Source: JBJKRF01 sp046704785
GTDB lineage: Bacteria; Chloroflexota; Anaerolineae; Anaerolineales; Villigracilaceae
Direction: 5' to 3'
Assembly: GCA_046704785.1 (NCBI GenBank)
Contig: JBJKRF010000035.1
Coordinates: forward strand, 1 to 46,146
Length of the DNA: 46,146 nucleotides
Under the pieces are notes generated by a model. It searched no databases. It saw only the letters and a program-made list of their open reading frames with translations, and was not told the origin of the DNA. The number at the start of each line of letters is the position of its first letter. The first letter of the stretch is position 1. Positions 6,654 through 14,238 of this stretch are shown here, piece after piece. The translations under genes and the position numbers were made by a program.

Positions 6654-8033
6654 ATGGAAGAAAACGAACCCAACGCGGACGTTTTGGCGCAGGATGTGCC
6701 CACCGGCTTTCACCTGTTCCGTTATCGAGAGATCATTCTTTTGTCGGCCGGACTTGGCGTGATCGGTGGCCTGATTGCAACATTGTATTATTACTTGATG
6801 CAAGGCGGCATTCATCTGGCTTGGGATGTGTTCAGACCAAATTTGATGTCTTGGCTGCCCTCTCGCGTTGCTGCCGGGCTTTCCGTTTTGGCGGTGACGA
6901 CTCTTGGGGGCATCCTGGTTGGGTTTGCGTCGAAAATATTTGGCACGCCAGGTGAGATTTCTGCCGTCGTGAACAACATCCATATGAAGCATGCCCGTCT
7001 CGATATTCGCCAGTCTCTTTCAATGGGTGTTGTTTCGCTTTTATCCATTGCTTTTGGCGGCAGCGCCGGGCCTGAGACGCCTCTGGTGCAAATTGTGGGG
7101 AGTACAGGAAGCTGGATTGCCGACCGATTAAAGCTCCGGCTGGATTTGGTACGAACTCTTACCTTCTGTGGTATGGCGGCAGCATTGGGCGCCTTTTTTG
7201 GTTCCCCTCTTGGTGGTGCACTTTTCGCATTGGAGATTCCCCATCGAAGAGGATTGGAATATTACGAAGCGCTTTTGCCCTCACTGACAGCCGCTGTTTG
7301 TAGTTTTTTTGCCTTTCGCAGTATCGTAGGTTACGATTTACCACTTTACGTGTTCTCACAAATTCCGTCGATGTCCCTTTTTGTCTTATTGCAAAGTGCT
7401 TTGGTAGGGGCCATTGGCGGAGGCGCAGCCATGCTGTTTGTTTTCTTATTCCGCCGTGTAGAGAAGTTGGTCAGGAACTTACAACTTAGCGTCATTCCTC
7501 TGGCAACGCTGGGCGGATTATCGATTGGGTTGATCGCCGTTGTATTCCCTTCTGATTTTCCGATCACGACCTTATTTTGGGGTGAATTGCAAACGCGCGA
7601 CATCATCGATAAACAGGGCGCTCTGGTAGCTCAATACGGGGTTTTACTGGCAGTTGTGCTCTTGTTGGCGCTGGCGCTTGCCAAAATGGTGGCAGTCGGT
7701 TGTACGCTACATTCGGGCTTTCGCGGCGGGTTTATCTTCCCGCTATTCTTTATTGGGGCTGCCATTGGCTTGGCTGTTTCACTGGCAAGCCATCAGATGA
7801 TTTCACCGACCGTAGCCATTTTGTGCAGTATTGCTGCGCTCAATTCGGGCGTAACGAAAACACCATTAAGTACCTGTGTCATCCTCACTACGCTTTCGAG
7901 TGTGGCGTTAATCCCTGCGCTTGCAACGGCCAGTCTGATCGGCCTTTTCATGACCACACCTATTTCCTTGATTAAAACGCAGCGCTCCCGCAATGACGAA
8001 TATTTCGATATGGACTCTGTGCGGGAAATTTAA
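6654..8033 (+). CDS. ClC family chloride channel/antiporter
   Basis: 459 aa, typical of ClC without C-terminal CBS domains. About 10-12 hydrophobic segments are visible. Family motifs include FGGSAGPETPLVQI (around 135-147), where the gating glutamate is Glu141 but the usual G(K/R)EGP context reads GPETP; GSPLGGALFALEIPHRR; and HSGFRGGFIFPLFFIGAAIG, the GxFxP filter loop. The usual N-terminal GSGIP filter motif is not obvious (TPGEISAVV is found there), so the ion path is divergent. AAGGAGGT lies 8 bases before the ATG. The gene is a little less GC-rich than its neighbours. Ion specificity (chloride, fluoride or other) and channel versus antiport mode cannot be assigned. Confidence 0.88.
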   Translation: MEENEPNADVLAQDVPTGFHLFRYREIILLSAGLGVIGGLIATLYYYLMQGGIHLAWDVFRPNLMSWLPSRVAAGLSVLAVTTLGGILVGFASKIFGTPGEISAVVNNIHMKHARLDIRQSLSMGVVSLLSIAFGGSAGPETPLVQIVGSTGSWIADRLKLRLDLVRTLTFCGMAAALGAFFGSPLGGALFALEIPHRRGLEYYEALLPSLTAAVCSFFAFRSIVGYDLPLYVFSQIPSMSLFVLLQSALVGAIGGGAAMLFVFLFRRVEKLVRNLQLSVIPLATLGGLSIGLIAVVFPSDFPITTLFWGELQTRDIIDKQGALVAQYGVLLAVVLLLALALAKMVAVGCTLHSGFRGGFIFPLFFIGAAIGLAVSLASHQMISPTVAILCSIAALNSGVTKTPLSTCVILTTLSSVALIPALATASLIGLFMTTPISLIKTQRSRNDEYFDMDSVREI

Positions 8034-8076
8034 CGCCTTCTACAGGTGTTTGCAGGTTGGTCAGAGAACATTAAAA

Positions 8077-8095
8077 ACGCCGGATTTTCCGGCGT
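8077..8095. terminator. Terminator between ClC gene and recombinase-like gene
   Basis: Stem ACGCCGG (8077-8083) and CCGGCGT (8089-8095), 5-base loop ATTTT, flanked by AAAA on the left and CTTT on the right. It lies between convergent genes and can serve both strands. Confidence 0.75.
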
Positions 8096-8102
8096 CTTTG
8101 AA

Positions 8103-9005
8103 CTATTCGGTTTTCCCGGCAAGTTGCCGCAATTTGAGATTTAGCTCGCGCCATTGGATTTTGGAGACCCCCAGGTTCTGACGGATTTTCTCCGGCTCGA
8201 TGCCTCGACGATATTCCTCGAGCGCGTACGTCCAGCGGCACATATCGAACGAGAGGTGTTTGTCCAGGCCGGAGTCGTTGCCAATATCTTCCAAGAGATA
8301 TTCCAGGCGGCGTGGCGACCAGGGGAACAGGCGGTCGACCGGGCTGTATTGCGCCACATATTCCTCGTAAACCGGTATCCAGTCTTCCGGCAGCGGCAGA
8401 TTGCGTTCCTTGTAGCGGTTGACGGGGCTGGCGTAACGGACGAAGACCCGCGGGCTGTCGGAACCGTCCAGTTCGATGTGATTGAGATGAATGCCCAGGC
8501 ATTCGCTTTTCTTGACGCCTGTACTCAAGAGCAGGTACAACAGCGTGTACGGACGTGCGTCCGGCTTGGTCTTGCGGCGGTAGCGGTCGGCAGCCAACAT
8601 CACGGCTTGGATTTCATCGTCTGATAGCACGGCGGGCAGCGGACTCATGACCGAACGTTGCACCACCTGTTCTGCCGGATTCAACATCAAGACGCCGTTC
8701 CTGTGCAACCAGCGGAAGAAAGATTTCGTGGTGGTGATGCGGCGCGCCAGCGTCTTTGGGCTGCAGGGAACACCGCGCTCGTTCTGCATCCAATCGAAAT
8801 AGTTGTTCAAATCTGTGGTGGTGATTGCACCCAGCGTGCGATCATTGGGAAAATAAGAGGCCATCAAGCGCAAGTCTGACATAAAGGCTTTGATTGTATA
8901 AGGAGAACGCCCTTGATCGTTTAGATAAAGCTCATAGGCGCTAATCGCAGGATAGATTGTGGTATTTGCTGTAAGATGCGCTACAGAAGTAGAACTTTCC
9001 ATCAT
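8103..9005 (-). CDS. Tyrosine recombinase-like protein, probably catalytically inactive
   Basis: 300 aa, the size of XerC/XerD, with an N-terminal SAM-like core-binding domain (about 20-110) and a C-terminal catalytic-fold domain (about 120-295). Aligned by eye to XerD, the active site is mostly lost: TGLRxSE reads TGVKKSE (Arg to Lys165), the HxLRH box reads DMCRW (first His to Asp254, Arg257 kept, second His to Trp258), LGH reads LGV (His to Val280), and the nucleophile Tyr position falls on Asn289. The beta-hairpin Lys (NRYKER, Lys199) is kept. The frame is intact with GAGGAG upstream of the ATG, so this is not a decaying pseudogene. A DNA-binding or architectural role is inferred. Confidence 0.75.
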   Translation of the reverse strand: MMESSTSVAHLTANTTIYPAISAYELYLNDQGRSPYTIKAFMSDLRLMASYFPNDRTLGAITTTDLNNYFDWMQNERGVPCSPKTLARRITTTKSFFRWLHRNGVLMLNPAEQVVQRSVMSPLPAVLSDDEIQAVMLAADRYRRKTKPDARPYTLLYLLLSTGVKKSECLGIHLNHIELDGSDSPRVFVRYASPVNRYKERNLPLPEDWIPVYEEYVAQYSPVDRLFPWSPRRLEYLLEDIGNDSGLDKHLSFDMCRWTYALEEYRRGIEPEKIRQNLGVSKIQWRELNLKLRQLAGKTE

Positions 9006-9071
9006 TCGTTCATCTCCTCAAAAGCAGAACACAAGGTTTGCGGCTTTTCAAAGACTGCCGCCAAAGGGGGC

Positions 9072-9111
9072 TGTGGGGTATTTCTCAGGGACACCCGAAA
9101 AATACCCCACA
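9072..9111. repeat. 12-bp perfect inverted repeat between two minus-strand genes
   Basis: TGTGGGGTATTT (9072-9083) and AAATACCCCACA (9100-9111) are perfect complements separated by 16 bases that contain a small GGG-ACA-CCC stem. It lies about 65 bases upstream of the recombinase-like gene. There is no T tract on either side, so a terminator is unlikely; an operator, a recombinase-type binding site or an mRNA structure are options. Nearby is a 13-base direct repeat GGTTTGCGGCTTT (about 9036 and 9188). Confidence 0.6.
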
Positions 9112-9221
9112 CTGTTTCCCTTGCCAATACCCATCAAGGAAGGAGGCTTGCGTATAGTTTAGCAGCTATCGAATCGCGTGCCAAGGGGGTTTGCGGCTTT
9201 GTAATGCAATTGTTACGGGGC

Positions 9222-10676
9222 CTACGGCGCCATGCCGTGCGGGTCAAAACAGGCCTGGTAATCATTCCCCACGATCAGCACATAGGAAGACTGGTTGTTT
9301 TGCGTCGGAACGGAGACCAGCGCGCTTTGCGGCAGGCCCAGGACGGCCAATAGCGTGGTGCTACGGTTTGGGTCCTGGTCGGGGGTCAGGTCGTATAGCA
9401 GGGTATGGACGTGGTTGCGGTTGTCGGCGGGATGCAGGCTCGTCTCGTAGCCCGCGTAGTTGAGACGTTGCGCTGCCAGGGCATCCCAGTTGTCGTTGGC
9501 TGAGCCGTTCTGGATTTCTACTTTGATGGCGGTGCGTTGCTGTTGGCGTTGCGAGGGCGAAAGCGCCTCGGAGAGCATATTTTGGATGAGTTGTGTGTTC
9601 GGCAATAGAACGTAGGCGCCGCCGGGCGTTGTCCAGGGGGTGACCATATCTCCTGCTATGTAATAGGAGCGGATGTCGGCGTTGTTGAGGTGTAAAGAGA
9701 ACGGGGCCAGCTTCAAAATATCGGGCAAGCCCAGGTCGGTGGTGACCAGACCATTGAAGTCGTCGTAGAGCTGCGGGATGTGTGAAAGCGAATCGCTGCG
9801 TAGGGCTTGCTGGAAGAGCGCGCGAATGACTTCTTGTTGGCGGCGGCCACGGTCGAAGTCGTTCGACTCCTGGCGAGAACGGGCATACCATAAGGCCAGA
9901 TCGCCGTCCATGTGGATCAGGCCGGGGCCCACGGTGTAGAGCGACCAGTTGTTCGGATTTTGCGGGTCGAGGTCTGGGGACACGAGATGCCAATCGGTAT
10001 AGGGGCAGGTGACGGGGACATCGATTCCGCCGAGCGTGTCGACGATTTTTTTGAATCCATCGAAGTCGACCATGGCTGTGTGGTCGATCTGCAAGCCGAG
10101 GTTATAGAGGATCGTATCTTTGAGTAAGCCTGCGCCGCCGCCCGGGTAGTCGGAAGCGCCGAATTCATAGGCGGTGTTGATGCGCTGCATGCCAACCGTG
10201 GGAATGTTGACCCACAGGTCGCGCGGGATGGAGATTAACGAGACTTGCCCGTCACGTGGCCGCACAGAGACGATCAGAATGGTGTCTGTGCGGAAGGAAG
10301 AGCCGCTGGGTGTGTCGGAACCGAGCAACAGGAAGGTGACCGACTCGGGCGCGTCGATAACGGGCTGCGGCGATGAGGCGATCTGGGGCGTGGGTTGCTG
10401 GGTTGGTTGGTCGGTGGGGGTGGGTAGCAGTGTAGCGCTAGGCACTGGCGGTAGGGGCGTTGGCGAGGAAGTTAGCGGTGCCAATGTGGGCAGGACGGGC
10501 TGCTGTTGCGCATTTGCCTGGGAGGGTTGGAAGGGGGTGGCTGTTGCCGTGGCGTCGGCGGGAACGGTTACCAGGTAATAAGGGGAGTAGGGCGCACCCG
10601 GTGCATCACCCAGGGAGAGACATCCTGTCAGGAGGAGTACCATGAATCCGAAGATCAGCAGCAGTTTTTTTGTCAT
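9222..10676 (-). CDS. LytR-CpsA-Psr (LCP) family lipoprotein
   Basis: 484 aa. Residues 1-19 form a lipoprotein signal (LLLTGC, Cys19). A Thr/Pro/Gln-rich spacer runs to about residue 105, then the LCP domain: FLLLGSDT, RTDTILIVSVRP, SIPRDLWV, INTAYEFG and the Arg-rich WYARSRQESNDFDRGRRQQEVI. A C-terminal LytR_C-like region (about 395-470) with IKVEIQNGSANDNWDALAAQRLNYAGY follows. LCP enzymes transfer lipid-linked glycopolymers to peptidoglycan or other cell-wall acceptors. It is the third gene of the kinase-LysM-LCP group. A lipobox instead of the usual N-terminal membrane helix is a minor oddity. No Shine-Dalgarno is evident. Confidence 0.85.
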   Translation of the reverse strand: MTKKLLLIFGFMVLLLTGCLSLGDAPGAPYSPYYLVTVPADATATATPFQPSQANAQQQPVLPTLAPLTSSPTPLPPVPSATLLPTPTDQPTQQPTPQIASSPQPVIDAPESVTFLLLGSDTPSGSSFRTDTILIVSVRPRDGQVSLISIPRDLWVNIPTVGMQRINTAYEFGASDYPGGGAGLLKDTILYNLGLQIDHTAMVDFDGFKKIVDTLGGIDVPVTCPYTDWHLVSPDLDPQNPNNWSLYTVGPGLIHMDGDLALWYARSRQESNDFDRGRRQQEVIRALFQQALRSDSLSHIPQLYDDFNGLVTTDLGLPDILKLAPFSLHLNNADIRSYYIAGDMVTPWTTPGGAYVLLPNTQLIQNMLSEALSPSQRQQQRTAIKVEIQNGSANDNWDALAAQRLNYAGYETSLHPADNRNHVHTLLYDLTPDQDPNRSTTLLAVLGLPQSALVSVPTQNNQSSYVLIVGNDYQACFDPHGMAP

Positions 10677-10688
10677 TATTAAGCAAAT

Positions 10689-10713
10689 ATAGTGACGTGC
10701 CAGACGTCACTAT
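10689..10713. repeat. 10-bp perfect inverted repeat upstream of the LCP gene
   Basis: ATAGTGACGT (10689-10698) and ACGTCACTAT (10704-10713) with a 5-base spacer, in the 100-base gap between the LysM and LCP genes, 13 bases before the LCP start. No T run follows on the minus strand. It could be an operator, a translation-control hairpin or an mRNA processing site. Confidence 0.55.
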
Positions 10714-10776
10714 CGGTGTCTGCCATCAATCATGAATTGCGCTTTCCTGCTCGATAGAGGGCCTGAGCCTGGCCCG

Positions 10777-11685
10777 TCAGGAAGAAGCCTTCGTTGTTGG
10801 CGTCGTTGAAGGCTGTGGGGTAGCCGATGGGGCGGTCGTGGCGGTTGCAGGAATTGGCGTATTCGTGGGTGCGATTGTGCTTGTACTGGTTGGGGCGTTG
10901 GCGGTGGCCGTTGGCGGCTGTGGCGTGGAGCTGGGCACCTGCGTTGTAGCGGGTGGCAGGCTGGGGGTTGGTTGCGACGTTGTCGTAGCCGAGGGGGTCG
11001 CCGTCGCGGCAGGGATAGCCGTCCAGGTAGCGGTCAGCCAGGGTGTGCTGGTCGGTACGTTCGGCACCCGCAAAGGCTGCCCGGATTTAATGAATGTGGA
11101 GTACCCCAGGCAATTTGCCTGTTGCAGTTGTTGCACGGTCACGCCATAGAGCAGGCTGATGTGATAGAGCGTGTCGCCTGGTTGGACGTAATATATGATC
11201 CAATCGGGGGGTGCGCCGCACGGCACCGGTGTGGAGGTGGGGCGCGCCGGGACGTAGAGCACGGAACCGGCGACGAGTTGAGCGCTGACCAGGCAGTTGG
11301 CTTGACTCAAGGCGTCGGTGCTGGTGCCGTACATGGCCGCCAGCGAGTCCAGGGTCTCGTAGGGTTGCACGCTGACAGCGATCCAGTTGGCCGGCGGCAG
11401 GCAACCGGTGGGCGGCGGTGGCAGTGTGGCGGTTGTCGTGGGAGCAGCGGGTTGTATCGTGTCAGTGGGAAGTTGTGGATTGGAGTTGGCAGGAAACGTA
11501 TCGGTAGCCAACAAAATCGGCAAGGTCGGAAGGCTGGTGAGGGGCGCAAAGGTATCGGTTGGCAGGGGCGCCGTCTGGGGCGAGAAGCCTCCTTCGGCCA
11601 TAGAAAGCGCAAACCCACCAATGACGATGGCAATCGATACGACGCCGAGCAGAACACCGGCTCCGATCTGTCGCAGCGACTGCAT
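10777..11685 (-). CDS. Membrane-anchored protein with two LysM domains
   Basis: 302 aa. An N-terminal membrane segment (about 8-28) is followed by a Thr/Pro-rich linker, two LysM domains (about 103-148 with SVQPYETLDSLAAMYG; about 165-210 with YVQPGDTLYHISLLYG) and a long low-complexity Thr/Pro/Ala tail to the end. LysM modules bind N-acetylglucosamine polymers, so the protein is probably anchored in the membrane and touches cell-wall or extracellular glycan. Cysteines flank each LysM (CLPPANW, NCLVS, PCGAPPDW, NCLGY) and may form disulfides. It starts three bases after the kinase stop with GAAGAGG upstream, so kinase and LysM protein are an operon. Confidence 0.85.
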   Translation of the reverse strand: MQSLRQIGAGVLLGVVSIAIVIGGFALSMAEGGFSPQTAPLPTDTFAPLTSLPTLPILLATDTFPANSNPQLPTDTIQPAAPTTTATLPPPPTGCLPPANWIAVSVQPYETLDSLAAMYGTSTDALSQANCLVSAQLVAGSVLYVPARPTSTPVPCGAPPDWIIYYVQPGDTLYHISLLYGVTVQQLQQANCLGYSTFIKSGQPLRVPNVPTSTPWLTATWTAIPAATATPSATTTSQPTPSLPPATTQVPSSTPQPPTATANAPTSTSTIAPTNTPIPATATTAPSATPQPSTTPTTKASS

Positions 11686-11688
11686 AGG

Positions 11689-14076
11689 CTAGACCTCTTC
11701 GGGTGATTCGGGGACGGGCTGGTTTCGCAGGGGTAGCAAGACGCTGAATGTGGAGCCGCTACCTTGTTCGGTCTCGACCCAAATGCGGCCGCCCTGGGCT
11801 TCGGTCAACGCTTTGGCGATGGACAGGCCCACGCCGGTGTCGCCCACGCCCTGGATGAGCACGTTGTCTGCGCGATAGAGGCGCGAAAAGACCCGCGGCA
11901 AATCGTCCTGTGGAATCCCGCCCCCTGTATCCACGATTTGGAGCAGCACATATTCTTTCCCCTCTTCCTCCTGCATCCGGGCCCGCAACGTGACGGTGCC
12001 TTCCACCGGCGAAGCAGCGCCTGCATTTTGTAACAGGTGGATGAGAATTTGCTGCAATGACTCGCGGTCGGAGTGCATGGGTTGGATGCCCTCCGGAATG
12101 TCGATACGCAAGGTGATATTCTTCTCGCGGAGTTGGCTGCTGGTGTAGGCCATTGCGTTGTCGATGATCAGATTCAAATCCACCGACTCTGGTTTGAGCG
12201 CCATCAGGCCGGTCTCCAGCGTGGTGATCTGAATCAGGTCGTCGATTAGGCTGCCAATACGCTCGGTGGAGGCCTTGATGCGCTCGATAAATTTGCGTTG
12301 CAGTGCGCCCAGAATGCCAACTGACTCGCCCAAAAGCAGGTCAGCATACCCGATGATGGAAGACATCGGTTGGCGCAATTCCTGAGAGATGGATGCAATG
12401 ACTTCGGCTTGATCGGTGGTCAGGGGGCTGGATGGACGTTTCTCCAACTCCAGGATTTTGATGTTTGCATCTGCCAGTGAATTTTGCAGACGAGCCACTT
12501 CCTGCAAGGTCAGGCGCAGTTCGTTCTCGATCTGTTGGTCTTCCTGAACCGGCGCTACAGCCTGCGCGGCAGACGGTGCGCCAGATGATTGTAGAGACTT
12601 GTTCTCTTTTTCCAGTTCCGCGACGCGTTTGGCGAGATTCTGGCGGTCTATGTCAGAAGCCGCCGACTGTTCGACCTGGCTCTTGAGCCCCTCGATCTGG
12701 TTATTCAAATCGGTGTTGGAAACCTGCACGCGTTGGAACTGCGCCTGTGCTTCTTCGGCCGTGTGTCGCGCCTGATCACGCTCCAATTCGATCTGGTTGA
12801 TGTGGTGTCCGCGCTCGATAATTGGGACGAAGGAGGAAGTAATATTCGTCAGGAAAGCCTGGTCGTCGGCGCTCCATAGACGATTGGAGTAAGGGGAAAG
12901 CAGTAAGATGCTGCCAAAGATATTGCTCTCGCCGTTGACCGGCACGTTTAGTAAATTGCCGGGGTCCGTCAGGCCAAGCAGTTCTCCCAGTCCCTTCAGG
13001 TCTGACGAGGTTGTACTGGCCGGCAGGCGCAACGGGCGCCCTCGTAAAATGGCGCTCGATAACATCGGAACGACGTCTTTGTTCAGCAGGCCGCCTTCCA
13101 GATGCTCTTCGCGGATCAAGTCGTAACCGCTGGCAATGAAGAGTGAACTCTTGTCGTCGCCGATGTAGATCAGGAAACACAGGTCGGCGAGCATGGCCTG
13201 TGAAAGGGACCGTACAATGTGCTGGTTGATTTTGGATGGATCCGTCTCGGCTGCCAGCGTCAGCAGGGATTGCAGCGTTTTGGGATCGGTACTGTACCGT
13301 CGCCGTTCACGGATTGGCTGGCTGGCGCGTTCGCCACTTGCTCGCGCTTCTGACACCTTTTGCTGGAAAGTGACCACTGTCCGTGTGGCGGGAAAGTCGC
13401 CGGGGGTTGGGAAGCGCATCGGCAGGCTGAGCAGCAACGGATAGGCTGCCAGCGTGAATAGACGCACGACACCGGAGTAGTCAGCCTCCGGTGTCGCCAG
13501 TGGAAAGTCCAGAACGTGTCCGAGCAGGATTAATCCCAGTACGGCCAAGCCCGTGCCCCAGTTCTTCGGCTTGCGGACGAACAACAGACTCGCGCCCAAA
13601 ACCAGAATGACAATGGAAACCAGATTCCACAGGCTGGACTGGAGCGTAGCGTTATAGGATGGCAGTGTGGCGTCGTTGGAACGCGCCACGAGGCCCAATA
13701 CCAATCCGGCAACGGCCAACAGACTGAGCAATACGCTGGCCGCATCGCCGCCGCGAGATGGCTCCGGGAAGGCCCAGACCCACACGATCCAGACCAGGCA
13801 GAAGAACATCACGGCGCGATCGAGGGGCGGCAGCACCACTTGGGGGAGGGCCAAGCCTTGCCAGACCAATCCACCAGCCACGAACAGAATCAGTTGCCCC
13901 AGCAACAGCAATGAGAGTCCCAACACCATGCGGCGCGCTTGGGGGTACCCTGTAGCGCGCCACTGGCTGATGGCTCCCTGGAGAGCGCCGGTAACGGAAA
14001 AAACCAGCGCAAGGTGAAAGACCAGGTTGCCTGGTTCTGTATTTAAGATCCCAAAGACCTGACCAAGAAATTCCAT
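11689..14076 (-). CDS. 7-TM GAF histidine kinase-like protein lacking the phospho-acceptor His
   Basis: 795 aa. Seven hydrophobic segments occupy about 20-218, then a GAF-like domain (about 265-420), a coiled coil (about 425-550), a HisKA dimerisation region (about 555-620) and an HATPase domain (about 665-785). In the HisKA region the usual SHELRTP reads SQELRQP, so the phospho-acceptor His is Gln565 (codon CAG, 12382-12384 on the minus strand). The ATP-binding boxes look intact: HLLQNAGAAS (N box), VDTGGGIP (G1), GVGDTGVGLSIA (G2). No response regulator is adjacent. It may work as a pseudokinase, a partner in hetero-dimers or a signalling scaffold. A TATAAT box lies 12 bases before the ATG. 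Confidence 0.85.
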   Translation of the reverse strand: MEFLGQVFGILNTEPGNLVFHLALVFSVTGALQGAISQWRATGYPQARRMVLGLSLLLLGQLILFVAGGLVWQGLALPQVVLPPLDRAVMFFCLVWIVWVWAFPEPSRGGDAASVLLSLLAVAGLVLGLVARSNDATLPSYNATLQSSLWNLVSIVILVLGASLLFVRKPKNWGTGLAVLGLILLGHVLDFPLATPEADYSGVVRLFTLAAYPLLLSLPMRFPTPGDFPATRTVVTFQQKVSEARASGERASQPIRERRRYSTDPKTLQSLLTLAAETDPSKINQHIVRSLSQAMLADLCFLIYIGDDKSSLFIASGYDLIREEHLEGGLLNKDVVPMLSSAILRGRPLRLPASTTSSDLKGLGELLGLTDPGNLLNVPVNGESNIFGSILLLSPYSNRLWSADDQAFLTNITSSFVPIIERGHHINQIELERDQARHTAEEAQAQFQRVQVSNTDLNNQIEGLKSQVEQSAASDIDRQNLAKRVAELEKENKSLQSSGAPSAAQAVAPVQEDQQIENELRLTLQEVARLQNSLADANIKILELEKRPSSPLTTDQAEVIASISQELRQPMSSIIGYADLLLGESVGILGALQRKFIERIKASTERIGSLIDDLIQITTLETGLMALKPESVDLNLIIDNAMAYTSSQLREKNITLRIDIPEGIQPMHSDRESLQQILIHLLQNAGAASPVEGTVTLRARMQEEEGKEYVLLQIVDTGGGIPQDDLPRVFSRLYRADNVLIQGVGDTGVGLSIAKALTEAQGGRIWVETEQGSGSTFSVLLPLRNQPVPESPEEV

Positions 14077-14088
14077 AGAAGTATTGCG

Positions 14089-14094
14089 ATTATA
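14089..14094 (-). promoter_or_regulatory. -10 box of the kinase operon (near-leaderless)
   Basis: TATAAT on the minus strand ends 12 bases before the ATG at 14076, so the transcript would start about 5-7 bases before the start codon, leaving no room for a Shine-Dalgarno. No good -35 box is visible. Confidence 0.5.
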
Positions 14095-14222
14095 GCACGG
14101 CTTCTTTTTGGAAAGTGGATCTTATGACGAGGTTCTTTCACAAATTTTGTTGGAAAAGCCAGGAACCAACCAGCCTGCTCATCAAGGATAATTCCGCTGT
14201 TTGGCCCGCAGGATAACAGCTT

Positions 14223-14228
14223 TATAAT
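14223..14228 (+). promoter_or_regulatory. -10 box of the TPR gene (near-leaderless)
   Basis: TATAAT ends 10 bases before the ATG at 14239. Transcription would start about 3-5 bases before the start codon, so the message is probably leaderless. Confidence 0.5.
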
Positions 14229-14238
14229 AAATTTACTG

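Noticed and set aside
8103..9221. Integrated element bounded by the recombinase-like gene
   Set aside because: No attachment-site duplication, tRNA end or phage cargo was seen, and the recombinase active site is lost; an integrated element is not supported.
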